From a virus, in the IMG/VR virus record IMGVR_UViG_3300035698_010466, positions 26,936 through 90,935 of that record: DNA of 64,000 nucleotides. The stretch is one strand, 5' to 3'. This document shows, in pieces, positions 31,177 through 39,770 of this stretch; the stretch's first letter is position 1, and each line of letters opens with the position of its first letter. The position numbers were made by a program, and so were the translations under genes. The notes under the pieces were generated by a model that did not search any database, was not told where the DNA came from, and saw only the letters and a program-made list of their open reading frames with translations.

Positions 31177-31960
31177 GATTTATGCTAGATGGTATAAGCA
31201 TACTCCGAATTGGGGAGATGCTTTAAATAAAGTAATGATAGAAAAAATCTCAGGTAAAACTGCTACATGGATTAATACTAACGATGGTAACATTATTGAA
31301 AAATATATTGTGTTAGGCAGTATACTCCAATGGGCTGATGAACATACTATTATTTGGGGACCAGGATTTATTGCTGATGATAGAAGGTTATCAAAGAAGC
31401 CTAAAAAGATTTGCGCAGTTCGTGGGCCTTTAACTAGAGATATTATATTAAAACAGGGATATGATTGTCCTGAGGTTTATGGCGATCCTGCTTTACTTTA
31501 TCCAAGATTTTATAATCCTAAAAATATTAAAAAGAAACATAAGATTGGAATAATTCCTCATTATATTGATGCCGATTGTGCATGGATCAACAGATTAAAG
31601 AAACATGATATTAAGATCATAAATATATTAGATCCTATTAATAAAGTGGTTGATGAAATTTTAGAATGCGAAAGAATAGCAACAAGTTCATTACATGGTA
31701 TTATTGCTGCTGATGCGTATGGCATACCATCAACATGGATAAAATTATCAGATAAAGTATTAGGTGATGGTTTTAAATTTAGAGATTATTTTATGTCAGT
31801 AGGCAGAAAGGATAGAAATCCATTAGTCGTTAGTGAACATACATCATTAAAAAAGGTACATGCTCAGTTTTATGAATATACGATAGCTATTGATTTAGAT
31901 AAATTATGGAAAGCATGTACCCTTTTAAAAAATAAGAATATGAAAAAACGACACAATTAA
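31157..31960 (+). CDS. polysaccharide pyruvyl transferase family protein
   Basis: 267 aa. WYKHTPNWGDALNKVMI opening, VLGSILQW, WGPGFI, AVRGPLTRDIIL, YGDPALLYPRFY, IIPHYID and SSLHGIIAADAYGIP are the full series of PssM/CsaB-type motifs. Transfers pyruvate ketal to a sugar of an exopolysaccharide. Paralogous to the C-terminal half of the next gene (shared AVRGPLTR, GDPALLYPRFYNP and INILDPINKVVDE). Confidence 0.9.
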   Translation: MNIEMDKIYARWYKHTPNWGDALNKVMIEKISGKTATWINTNDGNIIEKYIVLGSILQWADEHTIIWGPGFIADDRRLSKKPKKICAVRGPLTRDIILKQGYDCPEVYGDPALLYPRFYNPKNIKKKHKIGIIPHYIDADCAWINRLKKHDIKIINILDPINKVVDEILECERIATSSLHGIIAADAYGIPSTWIKLSDKVLGDGFKFRDYFMSVGRKDRNPLVVSEHTSLKKVHAQFYEYTIAIDLDKLWKACTLLKNKNMKKRHN

Positions 31961-33596
31961 TAAAATAAGAATAAATTTTTCACATCATTATACCCGACAT
32001 ATTTTAAAAGCTTTAAAAACTACAGGCGGAGATATTGAACATGATCCTAATATTCCACCTGAATTTATATATGTTAATGATGAGCTTGTTGGATACATTG
32101 CATGGTGGGATTCTCTTAAATTTACATCCGCAAATCTTAAAGCAATGGGGGAAAATGATTTTAAAATAATTTTTAAATTTCATTATAGTCCTAATGTTAT
32201 GGATTATTCAATATATGGTAAATATGAAGATAGAATAGTTCCATGTGGATTATGGCGGACTTGGGAAACTGATGATCCTAATTATAAATGGGATAAGAAT
32301 AATATAATGGAAAGACCAAGACCTATTGATGTTACTGCTCAAATGAGACATATTAATAATAATAAAAAATGGTACCCATGGTCGCATATTAGATTAAAAC
32401 TTAAGAACCTTGCTAAAGCTATGAATGATAAGGGATTTAATACTTCATTTAAAATAATAGATAGAAAGGTTTATGAAAAAAAATTATTAGATACAAATAC
32501 GGCATTCATCTGGAGTGCGACAGCATACTTAGGTTGGAAGATATGTGAATTTTTGGAACAAGGTGTCATAATGATAACTGAACCGCTAGGTAAAGATTAT
32601 CCTTTATGTAATGGCGTTGTACTAGAGGATGATGTACATTGCGTATTTTGTAATGATCCTGACCAATTTGAAAATGTTGCTAAACAATTATTAGCAGACC
32701 CAAATAGAATAAAGAGAATAAGAAAAAATATTTTAGATCTTTGGGAAGATAAACTAACACAATCACATATTGGAAATTGGTATATGAATAAAATTATAGA
32801 AACTTATGAAGATCTTAAATTGGAGCCTGTTATAAATATTTCATGGTGGAATAAAAATGGTAAAAATTGGGGAGATGCCCTTAATCCTATTTTAGCTCGA
32901 TATATATCCGGTAAACAAATTAATTGGATTAAGACAGGTGATTCTAGTGATGTATCACGATTTTATTGTATAGGAAGTATTTTACAATCAACTATGTCTA
33001 AGAATAGTGAAATATGGGGGACAGGATTAATGAGAGCTGAACATAAAATAAAAGTTAAACCTAAAAAGATACACGCAGTAAGAGGGCCTTTAACTAGAAA
33101 AAGTCTAATTGAACAAGGAATTGAATGTCCTGAAGTTTATGGAGATCCTGCCTTACTATATCCACGATTTTATAATCCTGATATAGAAAAACAATATAAG
33201 TGGGGAATCATACCACATTATATAGATCAGAAAGTACCATGGTTAGATAGATTCAAAAATATGGAAAATGTTAAAATTATAAACATATTAGATCCTATCA
33301 ATAAAGTAGTAGATGAAGTAAAGAGTTGTGAATTAATCATATCAAGCACCCTTCATGGAATCATAATAGGTGATGCTTATGATATACCTTCTAAATGGAT
33401 TTTACTTTCGAACAAAGTTGGTGGTGGTGGTTTTAAATTTAGAGATTATTTTGCATCTGTAAAAAGAACTGATGCCGAACCTATTATATGTAAACCTGAT
33501 CTTAGATTAAAAGATATTGAACGCCAATTTGTTGATTATAAAATAGACATTGATTTAGATTTACTTTATAAGTCATGTCCATTTAAACGTAAATAA
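31956..33596 (+). CDS. glycosyltransferase-polysaccharide pyruvyl transferase fusion
   Basis: From the first ATG (32145) 483 aa; 63 more codons upstream are open and protein-like (KIRINFSHHYTRHILK..., like a GT-B start). No ATG exists there, so ATT 31956, overlapping the previous stop, is my guess at the true start. Residues about 1-280 are a GT-like domain (FIWSATAYLGWKICEFLEQG); the rest is a pyruvyl transferase copy: NWGDALNP, AVRGPLTRKSLI and SSTLHGIIIGDAYDIP. A tandem duplication with an added N-terminal domain. Confidence 0.75.
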   Translation: MNKIRINFSHHYTRHILKALKTTGGDIEHDPNIPPEFIYVNDELVGYIAWWDSLKFTSANLKAMGENDFKIIFKFHYSPNVMDYSIYGKYEDRIVPCGLWRTWETDDPNYKWDKNNIMERPRPIDVTAQMRHINNNKKWYPWSHIRLKLKNLAKAMNDKGFNTSFKIIDRKVYEKKLLDTNTAFIWSATAYLGWKICEFLEQGVIMITEPLGKDYPLCNGVVLEDDVHCVFCNDPDQFENVAKQLLADPNRIKRIRKNILDLWEDKLTQSHIGNWYMNKIIETYEDLKLEPVINISWWNKNGKNWGDALNPILARYISGKQINWIKTGDSSDVSRFYCIGSILQSTMSKNSEIWGTGLMRAEHKIKVKPKKIHAVRGPLTRKSLIEQGIECPEVYGDPALLYPRFYNPDIEKQYKWGIIPHYIDQKVPWLDRFKNMENVKIINILDPINKVVDEVKSCELIISSTLHGIIIGDAYDIPSKWILLSNKVGGGGFKFRDYFASVKRTDAEPIICKPDLRLKDIERQFVDYKIDIDLDLLYKSCPFKRK

Positions 33597-33603
33597 ATTA
33601 ATA

Positions 33604-34377
33604 ATGATAATAGATGATTACTTAAATATAAATGTTAATATTGAAGCTGCTTTATCTTTAATTAAAGATAAAATAGTAAACAAAATTCCTTTTGCTTTCA
33701 CGAGATATGGTGATGGGGAAATTCGTATATTAAATAATAGAGGTAATATAGAATTTAAACATAGAATAGCAAAAAGATATTCATACGCAAACGAAAATTG
33801 GTCTGCTGCTTATAAAGATGCTAGAAATATTTTAGTAGATACATTAAATCATTCAGATTTAATAGGTTTATTTGATAATAATGGTATACTTAAAGGTAAA
33901 ATGAAAGTAAATAAACATGATTGGTCACTTAAGAAAACACATCTAAAAAGTTTAGGTATACATAATGTAGATAATTTTATGATTTGTGATCATCAATTAC
34001 CTAGAGGAAAATCTTTAGGAAATATTTATCAATTTAAAAAGATTTTAAATGGTAATAGTCTTTGTATAATTTCCCCACATACAGATAAATTACAAAAAAA
34101 TATTGGGACAATATTAGAAGCTGATGTAAGTTATATGAAGTGGCCTATGCCTTTAAATATTAAAAATAGAATTCATTTATTTAAAGAATTAGATAATATA
34201 AAATCTGATGTAGTTATTTTTGGAGTAAGCCAAGGTGGGAAGGATATTGGAACATATCTCAAAACTCATGGAAAGGTTTGCCTTGATTTTGGTGCAACAT
34301 TAGATGGGTGGGCTGGCATCATTTCTAGGAAGTGGTTTAATTCCGATGGGGTTCAACATCATTGTGTAATAAAATAA
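33604..34377 (+). CDS. GT-D fold (DUF1792-like) glycosyltransferase
   Basis: 257 aa. PFAFTRYGDGEIRILNNRG near residue 32 is the DxE signature of the GT-D/DUF1792 fold. DLIGLFDNNG, LCIISPHTDKL and VVIFGVSQGGKDIG follow the family order, ending in CLDFGATLDGWAG. GT-D enzymes extend O-linked glycans of surface adhesins; here probably part of the same glycan. Confidence 0.77.
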   Translation: MIIDDYLNINVNIEAALSLIKDKIVNKIPFAFTRYGDGEIRILNNRGNIEFKHRIAKRYSYANENWSAAYKDARNILVDTLNHSDLIGLFDNNGILKGKMKVNKHDWSLKKTHLKSLGIHNVDNFMICDHQLPRGKSLGNIYQFKKILNGNSLCIISPHTDKLQKNIGTILEADVSYMKWPMPLNIKNRIHLFKELDNIKSDVVIFGVSQGGKDIGTYLKTHGKVCLDFGATLDGWAGIISRKWFNSDGVQHHCVIK

Positions 34378-34385
34378 TTTAAAAT

Positions 34386-35228
34386 ATGTTTTTTATATTA
34401 GGAAATCCTAGATCAGGTACAACATTACTTAGAGTAATATTACATTCTCATGAGAACATAATTGTTCCACCTGAATGTGGATTTTTAACCTGGCTTTATA
34501 AAGATTATTATGATTGGACTAAAAATGATAGTAGATTATATTCATTTATAGATGATTTGAAAGCTGCTAAAAAAATGGAAACTTGGTCATATGACTATAA
34601 TTTATTTAAAGAAAATGCTTTGTTGCTGAATCCTAAAAACTACGCTGAATTAGCAACAATTGTATACGAATCATACGCTGAACATTTAGGTAAAAATAAA
34701 GTTACATTAATTGGTGATAAGAATAATTATTATATAGATGAACCTGAAATATTATATGAAATTTATAACGATGCTAAGTTTATCCATTTAATTAGAGATG
34801 GTAGAGATGTTGCATGTTCATATAAAGAATTAAATTCAAGGAAAGTAGATGAAAATTATTACCCAAATCTTCCAAATGAAATAGCAGAAATTTCTAAAGA
34901 TTGGAATAAAAATTTATCTACTATAAATAATTTTTTTACAAAGTCTGGTTGTAATTATATTGAAATAAGATATACTGATTTAATATGTGATACTGAAAAT
35001 ACATTAAATGATATATGTAAATTTCTTGATATTGATTATGATGTTAAAATGTTAAATTATACTGATGATAAAACAGAGCCATCAAATTTCGATAGTTGGA
35101 AAGGTAACATTAAGAAACCGATTTTTAACAATGTTGGTAGATTTAAAATGGAATTAACAAAGGATGAAATTTCATTATTTGAATCTTTTTCATTGCAATA
35201 TTTACAACAATATAATTTTATAAAATAA
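34386..35228 (+). CDS. sulfotransferase
   Basis: 280 aa. FILGNPRSGTTLLRVILHSH at the N-terminus is the PAPS 5'-phosphosulfate loop; FIHLIRDGRDVACSY (about 138-152) is the 3'-phosphate loop; the C-terminal NVGRFKMELTKDEI is typical. Would sulfate a glycan or protein Tyr using host PAPS. Unusual cargo for a phage glycan cassette. Confidence 0.9.
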   Translation: MFFILGNPRSGTTLLRVILHSHENIIVPPECGFLTWLYKDYYDWTKNDSRLYSFIDDLKAAKKMETWSYDYNLFKENALLLNPKNYAELATIVYESYAEHLGKNKVTLIGDKNNYYIDEPEILYEIYNDAKFIHLIRDGRDVACSYKELNSRKVDENYYPNLPNEIAEISKDWNKNLSTINNFFTKSGCNYIEIRYTDLICDTENTLNDICKFLDIDYDVKMLNYTDDKTEPSNFDSWKGNIKKPIFNNVGRFKMELTKDEISLFESFSLQYLQQYNFIK

Positions 35229-35238
35229 AACAATAATA

Positions 35239-35823
35239 ATGAACATTAACAACGAGATAAAAACCGATAATCAATTTAATTTTTCTGGTTTTTATAAGCA
35301 GATAGTTGAAGAAAATCCAAAATTTAAACGGTTTATAGAAATTGGGGTATATAAAGGGCATTCTATTACATACTTAGGACAACTTTTGCTCAATAGATCA
35401 GACGCTGAATTATACGCAGTTGATTTATGGGATGATAGTTATATTTGGAATGATGATTTTAGTAAATTACCAAATAATTATAAAAAATATAAACAAGAAA
35501 TAAAACCTTATTTATTTGAGATTTATAAAGCACATTTAAAACTTAAAGGGTTGGATAAATTCATACAAACAATTAAAGGATTTTCCGATAAAGTTGCTGT
35601 ATATTTTACTGATGAATATTTTGATTTTGTATTTATCGATGCTGATCATACTTATGATCAGGTAAAAAAGGATATACTTGCATGGTTACCAAAAGTTAAA
35701 TCTGGTGGGATTATTGCAGGTCATGATTATGGAAATAAAGGAACTGGCGTTAAACGCGCGGTAGATGAAATATTTACAAAAACTGAACATTTTAAAAATG
35801 TATGGTATAAAAAAATAAAATAA
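35239..35823 (+). CDS. class I SAM-dependent methyltransferase
   Basis: 194 aa. KRFIEIGVYKGHSITYLGQLL (motif I), LYAVDLWDDSYIW, FDFVFIDADHTYDQVKKDI and GGIIAGHDYG match Methyltransf_24-type enzymes of sugar biosynthesis operons. Likely O- or N-methylates a sugar residue of the same glycan. Confidence 0.88.
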   Translation: MNINNEIKTDNQFNFSGFYKQIVEENPKFKRFIEIGVYKGHSITYLGQLLLNRSDAELYAVDLWDDSYIWNDDFSKLPNNYKKYKQEIKPYLFEIYKAHLKLKGLDKFIQTIKGFSDKVAVYFTDEYFDFVFIDADHTYDQVKKDILAWLPKVKSGGIIAGHDYGNKGTGVKRAVDEIFTKTEHFKNVWYKKIK

Positions 35824-35825
35824 AT

Positions 35826-36455
35826 ATGGCTAACGGAATTTATAAAATAACAGAAGACTTTGAAAAGGCAATAGGTAAGTATACAGGTGCTCCTTATGTC
35901 GTAAGTGTAGATAATGCATCTAATGCAATTTTTTTATCTTTAATGTATGAAAATATTACCGGTAAAGAAATTACAATACCTGCTAGAACATACCCATCAG
36001 TACCATGTGAAATTATTCATGCAGGTGGGACTGTTAAATTTGATGAATTAAAAGAAACTCATATAACTGGAGCATATCAAATAAAACCAACAAAGGTATG
36101 GGATTCGGCACTAAGATTTACTACGAATATGTATATTCATGATACTCATATGTGTCTTTCATTTACAGGTCCGTATAAACATTTTAAATTATCTAAAGGT
36201 GGTGCAATATTAACAGATTCATTAGATGCATATAATTGGTTTAAACGAGCAAGATATAGTGGCAGAAAAGAATGTTCATATCATGATGATGATTTTGATA
36301 TGTTGGGTTGGAATTTTTATATGATGCCGGAATTAGCAGCTAGAGGATTATTACTTATGAATCAATTTTATAATAGTGATGGTTCTCCAAAACATAATGA
36401 AGATTTGACTTTAAAATATCCTGATTTATCAAAATTTAAAATATATAGTACTTAA
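35826..36455 (+). CDS. short DegT/DnrJ/EryC1-like protein
   Basis: 209 aa against about 370 for the family. Kept: FEKAIGKYTGAPYVVSVDNASNAIFLSL (PLP cofactor region), EITIPARTYPS and LSFTGPYKHFKLSKGGAILTD with the PLP Lys candidate. The small C-terminal domain of sugar aminotransferases is missing. Either a minimal aminotransferase or a non-catalytic relative. Last gene of the cassette. Confidence 0.77.
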   Translation: MANGIYKITEDFEKAIGKYTGAPYVVSVDNASNAIFLSLMYENITGKEITIPARTYPSVPCEIIHAGGTVKFDELKETHITGAYQIKPTKVWDSALRFTTNMYIHDTHMCLSFTGPYKHFKLSKGGAILTDSLDAYNWFKRARYSGRKECSYHDDDFDMLGWNFYMMPELAARGLLLMNQFYNSDGSPKHNEDLTLKYPDLSKFKIYST

Positions 36456-36486
36456 AATTAACATTAAACAAATTAAATAATTTAAG

Positions 36487-36494
36487 TATAAATA
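36487..36494 (+). promoter_or_regulatory. T4-like late promoter box TATAAATA
   Basis: Exact T4 late octamer 16 bases before ATG 36510, starting a new unit after the glycan cassette. Confidence 0.5.
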
Positions 36495-36509
36495 TAAATA
36501 AGAAATTAT

Positions 36510-36800
36510 ATGAATCAACAAAATATTGATTTAACTAAAACAACCGCAGTAACATGCGAAGAATGTGGGTCTGTTAAATTCAGACCATTTTTCTTTATAA
36601 GAAAATTAAGTAGGTTTGTATCTCCTGATGGAAAAGATACAGTTATTCCTATAGATTCATTAGAATGTGCAAAATGTGGACATGTCAATAAAGAGTTCAC
36701 ACCTAACATTCCAGATATCTATGGCACATATGAATCTGGACAAAAGGTAGTTAAAGAAGAACCAAAAACTGAAAGTAAAATTACATTAGAAAACAAATAA
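36510..36800 (+). CDS. zinc-ribbon protein of unknown function
   Basis: 96 aa. CEEC (residues 12-15) and CAKC (about 52-55) form a treble-clef or ribbon site around a basic FIRKLSRF loop, with a charged tail. Proteins of this shape are common in large phages next to small structural genes. Function unknown. Twelve bases before the next gene. Confidence 0.7.
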   Translation: MNQQNIDLTKTTAVTCEECGSVKFRPFFFIRKLSRFVSPDGKDTVIPIDSLECAKCGHVNKEFTPNIPDIYGTYESGQKVVKEEPKTESKITLENK

Positions 36801-36811
36801 ATTTATAAAAA

Positions 36812-37396
36812 ATGGTTAAAGTAGAAAAGAAAGAAATAGAAGCACCTAAAGTGGTGTATAAAAAAAGCGAAGTATTAAAGGAACATAAAGAAGTTTCTGA
36901 AGCTAATGATAAACTCATTAAAGTTTCACAAGAAACTGAATATGAAATTACTTTAAAGAACAAAAAGATTTTTGATAGACTTATTAAGTTTTTAGAAAAG
37001 GATGCTCCATGGGGACATACCACAGCAACAGGTTTGATTATGTTATTTAATAACATGGCAGAACAGAGAAAAGTAACTCAAGATAAAGATTGGAATGGAA
37101 TTTTAAAACTTCGTTCTGCAAGTATTTCAATACTTTGGACAATGATTACTAAAATGACAGGTGCAGGATTTTATGAAGCAAGAACATTTGTAGAATTAAT
37201 GGCTATTTGTGGTGAAAGTTTATCAAAAGCAGTTCAAACTGTAAGTGAAAGTCATACTGCTATCAGAGAATTACATCAAAGACTTGCTACGTTGGATGAT
37301 TTAATTGATAATCCTGATACAATCAATGATGTCGAAGAAACTGAAGAAACTACTAAATCTTTAGCTGAAGAAGTTGATCCTATAGTAGAAGCATAA
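36812..37396 (+). CDS. helical protein of unknown function
   Basis: 194 aa, mostly helical. The N-terminus (1-45) is Lys/Glu-rich and probably coiled coil; the middle has APWGHTTATGLIMLFNNMAEQ and WTMITKMTGAGFYEARTFVELM; the C-terminal tail is acidic. No family recognised. Followed by a strong terminator, so it ends the unit starting at 36510. Confidence 0.7.
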   Translation: MVKVEKKEIEAPKVVYKKSEVLKEHKEVSEANDKLIKVSQETEYEITLKNKKIFDRLIKFLEKDAPWGHTTATGLIMLFNNMAEQRKVTQDKDWNGILKLRSASISILWTMITKMTGAGFYEARTFVELMAICGESLSKAVQTVSESHTAIRELHQRLATLDDLIDNPDTINDVEETEETTKSLAEEVDPIVEA

Positions 37397-37417
37397 TAAA
37401 AATAATAATTTGAACTT

Positions 37418-37446
37418 AGAGGGACTATTTTGTAGTCTCTTTTTTG
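37418..37446 (+). terminator. intrinsic terminator
   Basis: AGAGGGACTA/TAGTCTCT stem (one bulge), loop TTTTG, then TTTTTT. Confidence 0.88.
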
Positions 37447-37496
37447 TTGCTAAATATTTATTGAATAAATAATAAAAATATAAACTATTTTAAATT

Positions 37497-38168
37497 ATGA
37501 AAAATCTTAAATCATTTCCTGACTTTATTAATGAGTCTAAAAAGGTACAATCTACGAAAGTAGAATACAAAGGTAAAACTTATTATGTTGATGATTCTGA
37601 TCCGAATGATACTAAATATTTTGCATTTGAAGATCCTGAGTTAACTAAAAATGCTAAAACAAGTAAAGGGACTTTAATGTTTAAAAAGAAAGACATTGAA
37701 GAATTTCTTAAAGAAGGCACATGGGCTTTCGATAAAAAAGTAATTAAATCATTTATTGATGAACTTGAAAATTTAGAAGTTCCCCATGACATCAATGATT
37801 CTATGTATGATGAATACTTTAATAAAGTTGGAGATGATGAATTATTTGATTATTTAGATACAGCAAAAGAAGGCGGAGCTAATTGGAAAAAACAAGTTAA
37901 GTTAGCAATTAAAAGATTAAAAGAATTACAGAATATTAAAGAAGACAACGAAAGTGAACTTGGGATGGGAATTAAAACTGAAGCAGAACATTCTAATATT
38001 TATGATGAATTGGAAGAATTTGTAGAAGAATTAAATATGCAAGATGATATAGGCGGCGAAATTATGTTGCCGTGGACAAAAGAAGAATTTTATCAAAAAA
38101 TAGCAGAAGCTCATATTAAAGAAATTCCAGATTATTATACACGACTACACAAAATGGAAAACGAATAA
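37497..38168 (+). CDS. protein with capsid-targeting-like leader, unknown function
   Basis: 223 aa. Leader MKNLKSFPDFINES (residues 1-14) resembles the T4 MKTYQEFIAE signal. The rest is acidic and helical (GANWKKQVKLAIKRLKELQN) with no recognised domain. Stands alone between two terminators, so it has its own transcript. Candidate internal virion protein. Confidence 0.72.
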   Translation: MKNLKSFPDFINESKKVQSTKVEYKGKTYYVDDSDPNDTKYFAFEDPELTKNAKTSKGTLMFKKKDIEEFLKEGTWAFDKKVIKSFIDELENLEVPHDINDSMYDEYFNKVGDDELFDYLDTAKEGGANWKKQVKLAIKRLKELQNIKEDNESELGMGIKTEAEHSNIYDELEEFVEELNMQDDIGGEIMLPWTKEEFYQKIAEAHIKEIPDYYTRLHKMENE

Positions 38169-38190
38169 CTAAAACTTCATATTAATTTTT

Positions 38191-38222
38191 AAACCGATTT
38201 ATTGTAAAATAAGTCGGTTTTT
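38191..38222 (+). terminator. intrinsic terminator
   Basis: AAACCGATTTATT/AATAAGTCGGTTT stem with loop GTAA and trailing T. Confidence 0.9.
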
Positions 38223-38277
38223 GCTTTCAATTATATCCTACTTATATTATTATTAAAATATAAACAAAATTAAATTT

Positions 38278-38598
38278 ATGGGAGAGATTTATTCAAATGA
38301 AAATTCAGGTAAAGCTGAACCTACAACAAAGTCTTTAACAGTATTAGACTCTTATGGAGTTAATATTTCAAAATTAGCACAGGAAAAGAAATTAGATCCT
38401 GTATTTGGAAGGGATGAGGAGATATTACAAATAATTCAAATTCTTGGTAGACGTAAAAAGAATAATCCAGTATTAGTAGGTGAACCTGGTGTAGGTAAAT
38501 GTGTTACTGGAAAAGCGGAAATTCAAATCAGAAACAAAGAAACTGGTGAAGTTGAAATTATAAATATTCACGAATTTATTAAAAAAATTAATTTGTGA
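38278..38598 (+). CDS. Clp ATPase N-terminal fragment fused to a 32-residue N-intein
   Basis: 106 aa. Residues 1-74 are a ClpA/ClpC-type start: [20 protein letters not shown] and then [13 protein letters not shown], cut inside Walker A of the first AAA domain. Cys75 starts an N-intein of only 32 residues ([19 protein letters not shown]). The frame stops before block B, so the intein is split between blocks A and B, an atypical position. The rest of the ATPase is at 40093. Confidence 0.9.
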   Translation: MGEIYSNENSGKAEPTTKSLTVLDSYGVNISKLAQEKKLDPVFGRDEEILQIIQILGRRKKNNPVLVGEPGVGKCVTGKAEIQIRNKETGEVEIINIHEFIKKINL

Positions 38599-38638
38599 TT
38601 TCCCCACACCAGCTTCCATTAATAGTTACTTTCTTTAA

Positions 38639-38651
38639 TATATAAAATAAA
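38639..38651 (+). promoter_or_regulatory. late-promoter-like box before intein-borne nuclease
   Basis: TATATAAAATAAA, 5 bases before ATG 38657. Confidence 0.45.
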
Positions 38652-38656
38652 AGGTT

Positions 38657-39770
38657 ATGGTTATAACTAGACGAAAGGGAAAGGAACAAACGAAAATTAG
38701 TATTGAAAGTAGAAAAGACCTATTATCATATATTAATACTTATTTTAAACTTAAATATCCATGGGTTGGTTTTAGAAATGAAATTCTATTTTATATTGAT
38801 AATTTTATAAAAAGCGATATTGAGATATCTCATAAAAAATTTTATATTAATTATTTTAATAATTTTAAAGGTGATCATATGTCCAGTTATCAAATTGGTT
38901 TTTGGACTGACCGTGGGTATACTATTAATAATGCAAAGGAATTAATTAAAAAAGAACAATCAAAAAATGGATTAAAGTTTTCTAAAAAAATAAAAGAAAA
39001 TCCTAAAAAGTATAATTCTAGAACCTCAACACAATTAGGATATTGGTTAAAAAAAGGTTATTCAAATGAAGAAGCAAAAGAAAATGTTAAAAAAAGACAA
39101 ATTACATTTAGTTTAGAAATATGTATTAAAAAATACGGTAAAGAAAAAGGTACTGAAATTTTTAATGAAAGACAAAGAAAGTGGTTAGAAAGTAGAAAAA
39201 CTTCCTTTAAAGGAAACTTATGGTTATAATTGGATTGACGAGCATGTAAAGATATTAGAATTATCAAATAATACCACAATAAAATATATTGAAAGTATAA
39301 AGAAATTATCAAATGCTTATAAGAAAAATAATATAAAAGAATTTATAGAAAATCTTTCATTTGACGAGGTTTTATATTTTAACAAAAATAAAAGATTTTG
39401 TAATTTTTTAAAATTAAGACCAATAAGCATTTGGTGTTCAAAGAATGGAATTAAATTAAAAAGAAATAAATACGGAAATCAATATTGGTTTAAGGATTAT
39501 TACTTAAAATCAAATGGAGAATTTAAAATTGCTAGATTTTTGGATAAAACTAATATTAAGTTTTTATCTAATAAATGTTATCCTAAAAGTAGAATGTGTT
39601 ATGATTTTTATTTAATTGATTATGATATTTTTATAGAATTAACTGGAATGGGAGAGGATAATTATTTTAAAAAAAGAAACATATTAAAAACTACTAACTA
39701 TAAAATTTTATGGGTTAATAATTTAAATGAATTAAAAAATTTTATCAATGAAGAAAATTATAAAAACTGA
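38657..39770 (+). CDS. Vsr/EDxHD-like homing endonuclease inside the Clp split intein, +1 frameshift
   Basis: The first frame (38657-39229, 190 aa) has repeated NUMOD-like units ending in WTDRGYT and YWLKKGYSNEEA, then TAA at 39227. Reading +1 from there (TTA-T-AAT TGG ATT) stays open to 39770 as WIDEHVKILELSN... and reaches SNGEFKIARFLDK, MCYDFYLIDYDIFIEL and ILWVNN, a PD-(D/E)XK/Vsr-like catalytic core. The nuclease core is thus encoded after the shift. Its end overlaps the C-intein ATG (39748). Confidence 0.78.
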
